Assembly: GCA_033398695.1 (NCBI GenBank)
Contig: CM065815.1
Coordinates: forward strand, 104,560,501-104,624,500
Source: Orobanche coerulescens
Taxonomy: Eukaryota; Streptophyta; Magnoliopsida; Lamiales; Orobanchaceae
DNA length: 64,000 nt
Direction of reading: 5' to 3'
Part shown: piece by piece, positions 22,142 through 33,086 of the stretch
Layout: each line of letters starts with the position of its first letter
How positions within the stretch are numbered: the first letter of the stretch is position 1
The notes under the pieces: generated by a model
Database searches by the model: none
What the model was told of the DNA's origin: nothing
Seen by the model: the letters and a program-made list of their open reading frames with translations, nothing else
Made by a program: the position numbers and the translations under genes

Positions 22142-24862
22142 TCATTGATAGTATTTCTTCAGATGTACTGCGTTCCAGGGATATCGGTCCGGAGTACCGT
22201 CAGGGTGTTCCAGCTCGTAGGCTCCCTTAGTTAGCCATTTCGATATTTTGAAGGGGCCTTCCCAACTTGGTCCAAAGACACCTGTGTGGGTTTGGATCTT
22301 TTTGAGGACGAGATCACCCACTTGAAACCGCCTTTCCCTGACCTTCGAATTGAAGAACTTTTCGGATCTCCTTTTGTGGATAGTGTTCTTCATTTCCGAG
22401 GTCAGTCGACGTTCTTCGAGCATGTCGAGGTCGATCCGCCGGGCCACATCATTATCGATCGTCATCTCTTGCTCGGTTCGATGGCTGAGGACGGCGATCT
22501 CCGAGGGAATCACCGCTTCTGTTCCGAAGGCGAGGGCGAATGGGGTTTCGCCTGTTGAATTGCGGGTCGTTGTTCGGTAAGACCACAAAACGTCTGGGAG
22601 CTCGCTCACCCATCGTCCTAGCCTGGATTCGAGTCGCGCTTTAATTGTGTTTTTGAGGATCTTGTTCACTGCCTCTACCTGCCCGTTCGTCTGAGGGTGA
22701 TAGGGAGCCGAGAACAACCTTTTGATTCCCCACTTATCACAGAATTGCATGACTTCTAAGCCGTCGAACTGCTTTCCATTGTCGGAGATGATGGCACAGG
22801 TAGACTGAACCGGCATATGATGTTTCTCCAGATAAACTTGATCACTTGCTCTTGGCCGATCTTGTTTAGCGGTTCGGCCTCTGCCCATTTGGTGAAATAG
22901 TCGACCCCGACGATGGCGAACTTACAGCCTCCTGGAGCCGTCGGTAAGGGACCTATAAGGTCGATGCCCCATTGAGCGAATGGCCATGGGCTGTACATTG
23001 AGGTGAGCTGCTCGGGGGAGATTTTAATACTTGGTCCCATTACTAGACATCTATGACACGACCTGGCATAGGCGATCGCATCCTTCTGAAGTGACGGCCA
23101 GAAAAAACCTTGCCTGGTTGTCTTATGGATGAGAGCTTGTCCGCCAGCATGATTTCCACAGATTCCGTCGTGGATCTCGGCTAAAGCAGTCATCCTTCCT
23201 CCGGTGTAATACACTTGAGGAGGGGAAGGTGAAAGCTCGCTTGTAAAGACGATCGTCCAATAGGGTGTATCACGGTTGCTCGGAGAGTCAGGTTGGCGAG
23301 CTTTGATATGGTCGTCGGGGACCGTCCCGTCCTTCAAGTATGTGATGAACGGAGTCATCCAGCCTTTCTTCAACGGCAAGCTGGCCACCAGGTTTCTTTC
23401 GATTGCCGGCCTTGCTGACTTTGTAATTTGGATATTAGAGAAATCGGCTGCCCCATCCGACGACGCTAGCTTGGATAGGGCATCGGCCTGAGAGTTGTGC
23501 TCTCTCGGGACTTGTTCGATTTGTACTTCTTCAAATTTCGTGCACATCTCGGCGACCAGCTCTTGGTATTTGATCATCTGTTCGCCACGTGCCTCATATT
23601 CTCCTTTGACTTGGTTCACGACCAGGAGGGAGTCCATGAAGATATGGAGGCGACGAACGTCTAGGGCGAGAGCCAGGTCGAGCCCGCCTACCAAGGCTTC
23701 GTATTCGGCTTCATTGTTGGTTGCACGAAACCCGAAACGCACGGCATTTGTGAAACTTTGTCCGTTGGGGTTAATGAGGACGATCCCTGCCCCTGATCGC
23801 GAGTTGGTCGCCGAACCGTCAACGTATAGCTTCCAGGCAGGTCGACCGATATGGGTCGGACTGTGAGGGAATGTTAACTCCACCACGAAGTCCGCCAGAG
23901 CTTGGCCCTTGATCGCCGTGCGAGGAGCGTATGTGATGCCGTATTGGGCGATCTCTAGTGACCATTTGAGGAGTCGCCCGTTGGTGTCCGGTCGATGTAG
24001 AACTTGCCTTAGAGGGAGAGTTGTCAAAACCTCCACTTGATGGTCGAAAAAATAGGCTCTCAGCTTATGGACACTCATGACTAGAGCGTAGGCGATCTTC
24101 TCCAAAGGTGTATAGCGTGTTCCAGCGTCGTGGAGCGCTTGACTAACATAGTAGATCGGTAAATGGACTGGTCCCTCCGCTCGCACCAAGACCGCACTCA
24201 GCGCGACCTCCGAGGCCGCTAGGTAAAGGAATAATTTCTCACCGGAGATCGGCTTTGCCAGGATCTGGGGGTTGGATAAATATTCCTTTATTTTGGCGAA
24301 CGCCATCTGACTCTCCCTCGTCCATGCGAACTTTTTGTTCTTGATGGTCGCGAAGAAAGGCTTGCTTTTATCGCCGAGCCGAGATATGAAGCGGTTGAGG
24401 GCGGCGGACAACCCGTGAGGCGTTGTACCTGCTTGATGTTCCGAGGTTCCTGCATGTCGAGGATCGCCTGTATCTTGGTGGGATTCGCCTCGATCCCCCT
24501 CTGGCTGACAATGTGCCCCAGGAATTTCCCGGAGCCCACCCCAAAGTTGCATTTCTTGGGGTTCAGCTTCATGTTGAACTTTTCGAGGATGGCGAATGTC
24601 TCGGCGAGATCGTTGAGGTGATCTTTCTTCTTGAGGCTTTTGACCACGATGTCGTCGATGTAGACCTCCATGGTCTTGCCGATCTGATTAGCAAACATCC
24701 TGTTGACCAGACGCTGGTAGGTCGCCCCCGCATTCTTCAAGCCGAACGGCATCCGGACCCGAAAGTATATGTCTTTTTCCGTGTGGAAAGATGTGTGTTT
24801 TATGTCTTTCTCCGCCATTGGGATTTGATGATATCCGGCGAAGGCATCCATAAATGACATCA
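22142..24862 (-). pseudogene. Tat pol: reverse transcriptase, RNase H, archaeal-type RNase H and integrase, frameshifted
   Basis: Three overlapping minus frames (24863-24288, 24552-22756, 22888-22142) form one pol interrupted by single-base shifts near 24863, 24420 and 22800. Reverse transcriptase: MDAFAGYHQIPMAEKD, MPFGLKNAGATYQRL and the intact catalytic MEVYIDDIVVKS. The first RNase H is around 24300-23900. A second one starts at about 23850 with LYVDGSATNSRSGAG, followed by NNEAEYEALVGGL and FMDSLLVVNQVKGEYEARGE, the Tat-lineage hallmark. Integrase: zinc finger HDGICGNHAGG...ARSCHRCL (about 23170-23050), first Asp in WGIDLIGPLP, second in ISDNGKQFDG, Glu in TNGQVEAVNKIL. The C-terminal frame ends at 22142. 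Confidence 0.9.
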
Positions 24863-27800
24863 TTTCGCGACTGCGATCTTATCGACCAAGTGATCAATAT
24901 GAGGCATCGGAAAGTGATCTTTTGGACAAGCCGCGTTGAGGTCGGTGAAGTCGATGCATAACCTCCAGGAACCAGTTGGCTTCTTGACGAGTACCGCGTT
25001 GGCGACCCATTGTGGGTCGTCCGTAGCTACCCCGATTAACTTGTTGTCGAGTAACTTTTGGACCTCTATGTCGAGCGCCGCGTATTTTTCGGGGCCGAAT
25101 TTCCTACGTTTTTGGTGAACAGGCTTCATCGCCGGGTCGATCTTTAGATAGTGGCAAGCGTGCTCGGGACTTATGCCAACCATATCTTGATGCGACCAGG
25201 CGAAGACTCCGATGTTCTTACGTAGCAAATTGACCAGATCTCCTTTCAGTGCGAGGTCGATGCTTGCGCCGATCTGTACTTCCCGTTCTGGACGAGCCGG
25301 ATCTATGGCTATACTCTCCAACTCTTCGATGGGGACGGTCGCTTCTTGCTTGGAACGATTTCCGGACTCGATCCTTGGATCGACGTCGAGACTCGGCTCG
25401 AAACCGATCCTTGGCTCGATGTCGTCCGTTAACTGATCCGAGATGGCGTCCTCTGAGTTGGGTTGGTACGATGTGTTTGGTTCGTCGATCTCCATGGGTC
25501 GATCGTCGATCGTTTCAACGTTACACATATCGGGGGAAGTATTGAAAACAGTAACGACATAGGAGTAATTCAAACATCTTTTTGCCATTAGCTGATCCCC
25601 CTTTACAGTACCGACCGTCCCATCGGCAGTGGGGAATTTGATACAATAAAAGAAGGACGAAGTGACCGCCTCAAAGGTTTCTAAGAATGGACGACCTAGG
25701 AACCCACTATAGATGCTGGGTCTATCTATGATTACAAAATTTAGGTTCCTAGTAATCCTAACCTTGGGGTCGTAAAACCATATCAGCTCGACGGAGAGCT
25801 TGATCCTCCCATAGGCTTGGACAGTGCTGTCGCCGAATCCTTGGAGCACGGTGTCGAATGGCTTGATGAATTTGGTCAGGTTTCCGAGCTGATCCAGAGC
25901 TATTTTGAATATGATATTGCAGAAGCTCCCGTTGTCAACCAGCACGCGGTCGACCGCCTTCCCAAGGATAGAGGCAGAGATCACCAATGCATCCTCTTTG
26001 GGGCATTGTACCCCCTCCCTGTCTTTATTGGAGAAGGTGATGAGCGCGTCTCTAGCGATGGTCGGCTCTGGGGGCACCACAATATGGACTCCGGCGAATG
26101 CCCTCAGTTCGGCCTTCCGCTTCCTGTTTGACGCGGTGGAAACCGGGGAAAGGCCCCCGAGGTTCCCACCTCCTGCTTGGAGCATATTAATCCGACCGCC
26201 AGGGTTGATCGGAGGAATTGATTCATCGGAATGCTCTGGATCGTGTTCGATCCTGGCGACCGGATTGGGAGGCGTCCTTTCGATTTGCCGGCGCTCGCGC
26301 CCTCCGGTCCTCTCTGTTCGAGGTTCTGGCTTGGTGACCAGGTTGTCTAATTTGCCTTCTTCGAACAGTCGCCAGAGTTGCCTGAGGAGGTCGCGGCATT
26401 GGCTGGTGTTGTGGCCGGGACTTTTGTGGTAGGCACAGAATTTGCTACGGTCTAGATGATCGTGGTCCCTTATTGGCTTTGGTTTGGAAAGCCACTCCCG
26501 CCCCTTAATTGCGTTGAAGATGTGGGCTGGAGATAAGTTGAGGTTGTGGAGGAGGTGAACCTCTACATCACCGAAGGCTTTGAATTCGCCAGGCGGCTTC
26601 GCGACCGCCTTTCTGGGCTTGGCGACCGCCTTCTTCTGAACATGGGATGGCATCTTCCCTTCTCCGGTGGGTTCCTCATCTAAACGGAGGGAGAGCATCC
26701 TCTGCCTGGCCAGGAAATCGGCGGCTCTGACGCGGAAGACCGAGTAGGTCGGGGGGATATCCTTTGTGAGATGCCTGAACATGGGTGAGTGGCCGTAGAA
26801 TCCCCCCAGGACTGAATAGAGGGCGAGCTTGTCGCTAATGGGTTCGCCGGTGAGGACTATCTCGTCCACCCGGTCGATGTAATCTTCATCTGGCTCGTCC
26901 TTCCCCTGCTTGATTTTCATCATGCGGTGGGGGCCTTCAGGGCGAGCGACTTTGGCGGCGAAGTATGACGTAAAGTCGTTCGCCAACTTCTCGAAGCAAT
27001 TGATTGAGCGAGGTGGCAGTGAGATGTACCACCTGTGGGCGAGGTCGCCCAGAGTTAGCGGGAACATCCGACACTTCGTCGCATCTGATGCACCACATCC
27101 GGTCATGTAGATCCGGAATTTGCTCAAGTGGGTCTCCGGATCCGATCTTCCCTCATATAGAGGTGTCTGTGGGGGAGCGATTGTTGGTTGAACCGGGGCG
27201 AGCTCGATCTGGACCGCGAGTGGTTCACTTGGTCCAGAGATCGATCTCCTGGCGCCTGCCCCAGTGTCTAGTAGCGCCTTCATTTCGTCGAGCTGGCGCT
27301 GCATTGCGGCCATCGCCATGGCCTGACTGCTCGCTGATTGGCTACCGGAGCGCGAGCCGAGGCGATCATGTACCGATCCCCTGCCCCCATGGTGGATGAC
27401 GAGTTCTCTGCCCGCGGATTCATTTCTTGGGCGAGTGGGGGCCTGTCGACCGGCCTGTCTTCTGGGAGTCGGATATGCCGAACTCCTGGTGACGGATTCG
27501 GACTCCGATGCCTCCCGACTCGGGCCCGACTGCCCGGGTCGCCACGAGGGATCACTCCCTAGGCGACTGAAGAAGGAGTCGTCCCGCCTAACGAAAGCCT
27601 TTGCCTGTGGCTCAGGGTTTCCTGTTGATTTCTCAACATATATCCCTTTGAGCTTCCGCTTGCCAGCTCGGCGGATGGTTGACGGAGTGATGGTGGGCGA
27701 GTCGCATGCAATCCGTCGCTCCCTGAGGACGGCTATGGCCTCCTCAATCTGTTCCGTGGTCTGGAACTGATCGAGTGAGAGACTAGGGCCGTCCCTTGGG

Positions 27801-27925
27801 GGCGCGAGTGAGGACCTAGCGTCGCCGCGGTCGCCCTCCGTCGCGGGATGGGATTCTGTCCGGGTCGGAATGATATTTCCGGCAGATCTCAGGGTGGCTC
27901 TCTTGGAAGTTGTTGCAGACGTCAT
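24860..27925 (-). CDS. Tat Gag-protease-RT N-terminal polyprotein (1021 codons, open)
   Basis: The frame starts at ATG 27925 (MTSATTSKRATLRS), about 110 nt inside the primer-binding site. It holds a disordered N terminus and a Gag domain with THLSKFRIYMTGCGASDATK and LAHRWYISLPPRSI. Then comes a variant zinc knuckle CAYHKSPGHNTSQC (CX2HX4HX4C, about 26410-26445) of the kind Tat elements carry. The protease has VLVDNGSFCNIIF (about 25940) in place of the usual DTG/DSG, and GFLGRPFLETFEAV follows. The start of reverse transcriptase (WRLCIDFTDLNAACPKDHFP, about 24970) ends at a frameshift near 24862. This is the longest open frame in the window; it is a Gag and partial Pol precursor cut off by one base change. 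Confidence 0.88.
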   Translation of the reverse strand: MTSATTSKRATLRSAGNIIPTRTESHPATEGDRGDARSSLAPPRDGPSLSLDQFQTTEQIEEAIAVLRERRIACDSPTITPSTIRRAGKRKLKGIYVEKSTGNPEPQAKAFVRRDDSFFSRLGSDPSWRPGQSGPSREASESESVTRSSAYPTPRRQAGRQAPTRPRNESAGRELVIHHGGRGSVHDRLGSRSGSQSASSQAMAMAAMQRQLDEMKALLDTGAGARRSISGPSEPLAVQIELAPVQPTIAPPQTPLYEGRSDPETHLSKFRIYMTGCGASDATKCRMFPLTLGDLAHRWYISLPPRSINCFEKLANDFTSYFAAKVARPEGPHRMMKIKQGKDEPDEDYIDRVDEIVLTGEPISDKLALYSVLGGFYGHSPMFRHLTKDIPPTYSVFRVRAADFLARQRMLSLRLDEEPTGEGKMPSHVQKKAVAKPRKAVAKPPGEFKAFGDVEVHLLHNLNLSPAHIFNAIKGREWLSKPKPIRDHDHLDRSKFCAYHKSPGHNTSQCRDLLRQLWRLFEEGKLDNLVTKPEPRTERTGGRERRQIERTPPNPVARIEHDPEHSDESIPPINPGGRINMLQAGGGNLGGLSPVSTASNRKRKAELRAFAGVHIVVPPEPTIARDALITFSNKDREGVQCPKEDALVISASILGKAVDRVLVDNGSFCNIIFKIALDQLGNLTKFIKPFDTVLQGFGDSTVQAYGRIKLSVELIWFYDPKVRITRNLNFVIIDRPSIYSGFLGRPFLETFEAVTSSFFYCIKFPTADGTVGTVKGDQLMAKRCLNYSYVVTVFNTSPDMCNVETIDDRPMEIDEPNTSYQPNSEDAISDQLTDDIEPRIGFEPSLDVDPRIESGNRSKQEATVPIEELESIAIDPARPEREVQIGASIDLALKGDLVNLLRKNIGVFAWSHQDMVGISPEHACHYLKIDPAMKPVHQKRRKFGPEKYAALDIEVQKLLDNKLIGVATDDPQWVANAVLVKKPTGSWRLCIDFTDLNAACPKDHFPMPHIDHLVDKIAVAK

Positions 27926-28032
27926 TTTTCTGAAGGTTTATATCTTTTGAAGAACAGGGAGTGTTTCTTCAAGTGTGAGTCCGAAGAACGATGAGTGTTC
28001 TACGAGACGATCGGAATAAGAGTGAAGGTAGT

Positions 28033-28051
28033 GCCCTCCTTCTAGCGCCAA
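28033..28051 (-). promoter_or_regulatory. Tat primer-binding site
   Basis: On the minus strand, one base after the right LTR (ending ACAACA), the sequence reads TTGGCGCTAGAAGGAGGGC. This position and the TGGCGC start are typical for Ty3/gypsy Tat elements. It fixes the coding direction of the element as minus. Confidence 0.85.
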
Positions 28052-28052
28052 T

Positions 28053-29024
28053 TGTTGTTACCCAAAATATTATCCGAAGATAGTGTTGCTGGAATGATCG
28101 AGTAACCAACAAGTACGGGAGCACGTCCGTGAGAAATTAAATGGCACAAGATTTGCCGGGGTTGTTAATCCCGGGCTTGAATGCTCTCGCGAGATTTTAT
28201 TAATAAGTATACTGTTGAGTACAGATATTAATGTTAGAATCTATCACAAAGAGTGTAAAGAATTCTAGTTTTCTAAGCTGTGGAGCGTATAGAATGCCGG
28301 AAGAATCAGATATGGAGTTCTGTGAATTCTTGCTATGGATGTTCTATGTGTGAGAATGTCTTTCTCTTTTCTCTCTCTTGTTTTCTGTGTTTTCGAAGCC
28401 CTTATTCTGTGTTATGGACCTTCTATTTATAGCAGACCAAGTTCCTGGGGGCCCCCCTGCGATCGCAGGCGATCGTCGTTATTTATATTATAATAAGACG
28501 GCCGATCGTCTCGTCGCGTGGGGCTTTTCCCTTAAAGTCCGCGGTTGTTACTGACAGCCGGCTGTACGGTCTGACGGGGAACTCGCATGCGTCCTGAGCC
28601 GCTGTCACCCACCTTTTCGGCGGTACTGTTGGTAGGTGAGGTAGGTGACATCGTGAGCATGTGTCTTGTCTGTCAGCACCTTTCGCAGGTCTGCGGCCCT
28701 GTTGGTAGGTGAAGTAGGTGATAGGCTGTGGGCACCGATCTTGTCTGTCAGTACCTTTTGAGATCTGCACGCGGGTGCACGCGGGTCCCAGCCCGAGATT
28801 TGGGCTTTGATGACCTTTGACAGATGTTGGATTAATACGTGGCACGAGACGATCGCCAATCAACAAAAGACGATCGCCAATCAACAAAAGACGATCGCCA
28901 ATCAACAAAAGGCGATCGCCGTGGGTGCCAAGTTCAGGGTGTTTGCCCCGAGCATATCTCTTATGGGAGACTTCCCGACTGCTATGACGATCGCCTTCGA
29001 GGCGTGTTTAAATGCCGCACAACA
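28053..29024 (-). repeat. Tat 5' LTR (right copy)
   Basis: The partner of 16884-17846. Relative to it there is a different patch near 28548-28575, a small deletion near 28650 and a duplicated GCACGCGGGT near 28768. The triple 21-bp CGATCG-containing repeat is at 28850-28913. Confidence 0.92.
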
Positions 29025-29288
29025 TACCTGAATTCCAAAAATCATCTTCGGACATGAGGGTCGGAGCGCCGCTGCGTACCAAATTGCCGTCTCACCTGAA
29101 ATTGAGATTGCCACCCACTCTGCAAATCCAGACGGCGCTGCCATGTTGTACTAGTCGGAATCCACCATATCGAAACCCCATCTCGCCCGGTGTATGGTGT
29201 ATAATTCATCAGGAGTCGGCCGAGAGGAAGGTAGGATGAATTTTGCTTCCCCTTTTTGCATCTTGCTTCACCCAAAATCTAGAGAGAG

Positions 29289-29339
<51 letters not shown>

Positions 29340-29759
29340 AATGTGCGATAAGTGAGAAAGGTTTCTGCCGACTGCGAGGAAGGAATAGGGTTTTATACCC
29401 TTTAGTTTTTAGGGTTATGCAATTTAACCCCAGCTTTCTGATTACTTCGATTTTTGCCCCAGTCAGTTTCCAATTATTTTTCAATCGATCCCAACAGCTC
29501 TTAATATAAACTTCCAGTCCTATTTTCACCAAACCATTATTAATGTTGACTCTTCAATTAATATTAATAATCAATTTCAATTTTATGCATCATATTCTAT
29601 TTCCGGTCATTACATCATAATATTTTATAATGATTATAATTATTATATGTAGATATTCATGTTGAGGAAAATATTATGGATATAATAATCATTTAAATGA
29701 TTTCCATGAGATTGTATATTAATATGATATGTGTGATTTCCACTATTATTGTATATTAA
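29025..29759. other. CACTA interior right of the Tat insertion, with GA microsatellite
   Basis: After the TACCT duplication there is GC-richer sequence (29040-29240) that could be an exon of captured DNA. I recognise no protein. A (GA)20 microsatellite lies at 29294-29334; on the minus strand this CT run would sit in a 5' leader. AT-rich sequence follows to about 29760. Confidence 0.45.
29294..29334 (+). repeat. (GA)n microsatellite, about 20 units
   Basis: An uninterrupted GA dinucleotide run of 41 bp. It is likely polymorphic in length. Confidence 0.95.
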
Positions 29760-29950
29760 TAGTCTAAGGCAACACAGGCATAGTGTTGCAGTGTGTAACA
29801 CCTATTTATAGCTACAGCAACACAAATTTATGTCTACGGTAACACCAAGGTTACAAGGTTGCGATAGGGCAAAAATTTCATAGCTACTGCAACACCTGAG
29901 AAGGCAACACCATGCTCATGATGTGGTGATAGACCTTCTATGGCGTAGTG
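29760..29950. repeat. CACTA right terminus and subterminal repeats
   Basis: Words AGGCAACAC, GTGTTGCAG, AGCAACAC, GGTAACACC, TGCAACACC and AGGCAACACC fill the last 190 bp. The element ends with TCTATGGCGTAGTG, the inverted copy of the left end. TTG follows. Confidence 0.85.
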
Positions 29951-29953
29951 TTG

Positions 29954-30109
29954 GGGCCTTTCACTGTGGTTCAAGTGTTCTCCCACGGTGCAGTGGAAGT
30001 AGAATGTGAAAATTGCAAATTTAAAGTAAATGGCCAGCGTTTGAAAATCTACAATGGTGATCAGATGGATGCGCAAAAGTCCACAATCGTCCTATCCGCT
30101 GCTAATTGA
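29954..30109 (+). pseudogene. Athila integrase C-terminal part (resumed after CACTA)
   Basis: The plus strand reads GPFTVVQVFSHGAVEVECEN, the GPF/Y module found at the end of Ty3/gypsy integrases, and stops with TGA at 30107-30109. It directly continues the frame cut at 13829 (LFPGKLKSRW), separated only by the CACTA and its TTG duplication. This junction is the best proof of nesting. Confidence 0.88.
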
Positions 30110-30289
30110 ATTCTAGAAGTTCCGGCTGAAGATGATAAACTTAGCGCTTCTCAGGAGGCAACCCGAGTAGTAGTAGTTTTTAGTTTTCTTTGTTTTTCTA
30201 TTTTTGTTCCATTATAGGAGTCTATTTTTCCAGTATTTTCGACATATTGGGCTGTTCTCACTTGTTTTGTTTAGATACAGTTGAAATTT

Positions 30290-30570
30290 TTTCGCAGAAA
30301 TCACTCCAGGGCTATCTCCCAGCTAGGTCCGCAGCACGTGAAGTAAGGACCGCGGCGCGCATAGACTCAAATTTAGTGCTTTAGTTTCTGCGGCACACTT
30401 ACGCTGAGCCGCAGCACACTTACTCTGAGCCAAGGCACCCTTACTCGGAACCGCAGCACGCACCTAGACTCAACCCGAGGCGCCATTCTTACTGTACTGC
30501 AGGCCGCAGCACACTTACTACGGGCCGCGGCCCCTGCTGGAGTTATTAAACTTCAGCCGTGAAGGGTGTC
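30290..30570 (+). repeat. GC-rich short repeat array in Athila spacer (CCGCAGCACACTTACTC-type)
   Basis: Units such as CCGCAGCACACTTACTC with variants GCGGCACACTTACGC, CCAAGGCACCCTTACTC and CCGCAGCACACTTACTAC occur about six times, separated by GAGCC or GGAACC. Similar words are in the Athila LTR U3 (7486-7502, 60885-60900). It precedes the env-like leader. Confidence 0.65.
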
Positions 30571-31205
30571 ATTCAGTCGGGAGATAAAAATTGAGAAGTG
30601 AGGGGCGCGAACTGAGAAGATGCAGGTTACACTCCCAGATCAGTTCTTCTTCTTGTCTTTCATCTTTGGCTCTCAACTATTCAAGTCCAGGTAATCCATA
30701 AGTTTTCAGTTATATTTTCTGAAGTTATTTCAAGGATTGAGAATTAGGTAAGTTTTCTTCCTTTGTTTGATTAATTTGCACATCTTCTTATTTCTAGCGA
30801 GATTATGATCGAAATATATTAAGTATATCAGTTGAAGTTGATTATGTTGCGTGTTTTGTCGTGGATTAGTGCGAGAAATTGTTGTTGGTAAATAAACTCA
30901 CCAAGATTTGTGTTTCTCTTGACTTGTGTTATGTCCGCCAAGTGTTTGGGGTAATGCCCAAGTGAGATTTGTGTGAAATAAACACCATCGATCTTATGTT
31001 GCAAATACGATTACCTGAGTAGTATATTCCCCGGCCCCTAATGATTATATTGAGATAATCTTCACATCATTTCTCTCGTATGAAATTGGGAGTTTTAACG
31101 CTACATCCGAGTATATGTTTTTCATATTTTATAAGTTTGTGGTTAGTGTCATGTTATGCCACTTCTTTGTCTGATATCATTATTTTTACTTTATAGGAAC
31201 TCGTG
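30571..31205 (+). promoter_or_regulatory. Putative promoter, leader and intron of the Athila env-like gene
   Basis: A weak TATA-like GAGATAAAAATTG is at 30581-30593, followed by a CT-rich leader. Two candidate donors are CAG|GTAATC (30690/30691) and TAG|GTAAGT (30747/30748). A good acceptor TTTACTTTATAG ends at 31196, 9 nt before the ATG at 31206. By analogy with the minus-strand remnant at 3787-4174 this looks like a spliced leader. Inference from consensus signals. Confidence 0.45.
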
Positions 31206-33086
31206 ATGGCTCGTAAGTTAAGTTCTACCCGTGCTGCGATTCGATCATCCCTTTCAAGAGGGCAACCCTCTCAATCCCCCACCGAGGGTAATTCCATCAT
31301 CTCACTGACCTAGAGGTTCACCGACTATTCACCGAAAGGATTCACCTGAGAACTATCATTCCTGAGAGGGGATTCCCTCCTGCCCCTTAATATAGCGAGT
31401 TATTATCGATGATCACAGAGATGGGCTGGACATGATTCATCGTACATCCCGAACCATCCGATATATCTATAGTGCACGAATTCTATACTCACGCTTTGCA
31501 ACATCATGTGCGTGGAGGGCCAATGCTTGGGAGACCGGACATTCGTACAAAGGTAACTGTCCGCGGTCAGACGGTTGATTTTTCTACGACTGCAATTCGA
31601 CATTTGTATGAGTTACCTGAAGTCAATGAATCGGCTTACACGACGGCGATGGGTAGCCTCACGAGGGAGGTGTTATTAGAAGCGCTGACTCAGCCAGATT
31701 GTGTTTGGAAGACACGTGTTCCTGGCCCCGAAGCTTACTTCTTCAAAATCTCACGCCTCAGTCGGCTAGGTCGAGCCTGGTTATACTTCATATGCCCAAG
31801 GGTAGACCCTACCTCGCAGATACGCTCAGTCCTACTACCTCGCGCCCGACTACTTTATGCCATCACCTCCAATCTCAGATTTGATTTAGCCCCACGTCTC
31901 GCCCAGTTCATTATTCAGTGCATCAGGGGAGGCGCTAACATGGGACTGAAGCACCCCTCCTTGACCTGCGCTTTATGCTGCTAGTCGGGTGTTTTCTGGT
32001 GGGATGATGAGCCTACCATTACGCCCTAGGGTCCGGTAGATCATCGCATCAAATCTCATTTCGACCAGTGGGGTGGCACGCGAACACACCTGCGAGGACG
32101 AGGTTTCATTTTGGATCAGCCACTTGAGCATTCCCCTCCTATTGAGAATATCTTGGAACCTCTTCTTATCATTAATGACCAGGCGATTAATGCAGAGGAT
32201 CAGACAGATTCTGTTCCACCCCCGCAGCGGGAGATCACACCTTGCAGGCGATGGTTGACGGTCTGAGGCAGGAGATACGGGCAGAGCGGGACAGCGTAAT
32301 CACAACTGTGCGTCGTGAGATGCACCAGTAGATCTGCCGGGCCAATCGCCGTGCTGATAGGCATTTAGCTGCTAGGGATGCGCACCATCAAGACTATTTG
32401 GCAGTGTGGACTCAGTGTTCTAAAAATCCCTGCCTAGACCGATTAATCCTCCGATTAATCCCTAGAAGGTCCTTTACCGTCCCGATTATGGCCTAGGCGC
32501 TTGTACTGGGCGTTTGGGTGATTAATCGGTCGTCTAGGCCGTCTGGGTGGGATCCTATGAAGGCAAGCTAAGATATTATGGATATTATGTACTACTTTAT
32601 ACCTATATCAATGTTCAAAGTTCCTAGCTACGTGGGCGACTAGGCGGATGCCTAGGCGGTTATACTTTTTTGTTTTTCTGTTTTGTTCTAATAGTACTAT
32701 AAATTCCTAAACTGAGATATTATGGATATTATGTACTCTTTTATATTTATATCAATATTTCACATTTAATATATAATTGATTATATATCTATTTAAATGG
32801 TTGAATTTTAATTATTTTAAATTATTTTACATATATATAATTTTTTATATATAATAATGATTAAAATAATAATAAAAAATAAATCCGCCTAATCCGATGA
32901 ATCCCCGGTTAATTCCCGAGTAATCCTCTGGGCGCTAGGCGTTAGCAATCCGAACGCCTAGCGCCTAGCGTTTTTTAGAACCATGTGTGGACTGGCCATA
33001 TCCTCCACCCAGACAGACCCTTGATACCTCCGACCATGCCAACTACACCACCTACTTCACCCGACGAGGCTGACAATAGTAACTGA
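31206..33086 (+). pseudogene. Athila env-like / plant transposon-protein-type ORF, broken and split by a MITE
   Basis: The likely start is MARKLSSTRAAIRSSLSRG at 31206. Stops and shifts follow quickly. The readable core (31472-31984) has VHEFYTHALQH, VTVRGQTVDFSTTAIRHLYEL and LLPRARLLYAITSNL, the pattern of the plant transposon-associated domain found in env-like or post-pol ORFs of Athila elements. The downstream frame is interrupted by the hAT MITE at 32413-32985 and ends with TGA at 33084-33086. Function of the family is unproven. Confidence 0.6.
32413..32985. mobile_element. hAT-type MITE, 573 bp
   Basis: It is flanked by an 8-bp duplication TGTGGACT (32405-32412 and 32986-32993), the hAT signature. 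The ends are CAGTGTTCTAAAAA and, inverted, CATGGTTCTAAAAAA. Next to them are internal CCTAGGCG/GCGCTAGGCG words in opposing orientation. The core is AT rich with no ORF, so it depends on a transposase elsewhere. Confidence 0.9.

Larger units (their letters stand above)
16884..29024 (-). mobile_element. Tat-lineage Ty3/gypsy retrotransposon, complete with both LTRs
   Basis: LTRs at 16884-17846 and 28053-29024 start TGTTGT and end ACAACA; both sides carry TACCT (16879-16883 and 29025-29029). Coding direction is minus: the primer-binding site adjoins the right LTR, then gag, protease, reverse transcriptase, RNase H, a second RNase H and integrase down to 22142. A plus-strand spliced gene (18346-21056) lies between pol and the left LTR. 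An extra antisense ORF in this position and the double RNase H are known features of Tat-lineage elements (Grande, RIRE2, Retand). The LTRs are very similar, so the insertion is young, yet pol has three frameshifts. Confidence 0.93.
13830..29950 (-). mobile_element. CACTA (En/Spm-type) transposon with captured kinesin exons
   Basis: The terminal inverted repeats are CACTACGCCATAGATGG at the left and its complement (ending GGCGTAGTG) at the right. Both ends are flanked by TTG (13827-13829 and 29951-29953), the 3-bp target duplication of CACTA elements. Subterminal GCAACAC/GTGTTGC words crowd both ends. Genes inside point to the minus strand: one transposase-type terminal exon and six kinesin exons. 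A Tat retrotransposon (16884-29024) is inserted in it, so its own length is about 4 kb. It lacks a full transposase and looks non-autonomous. Confidence 0.9.
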
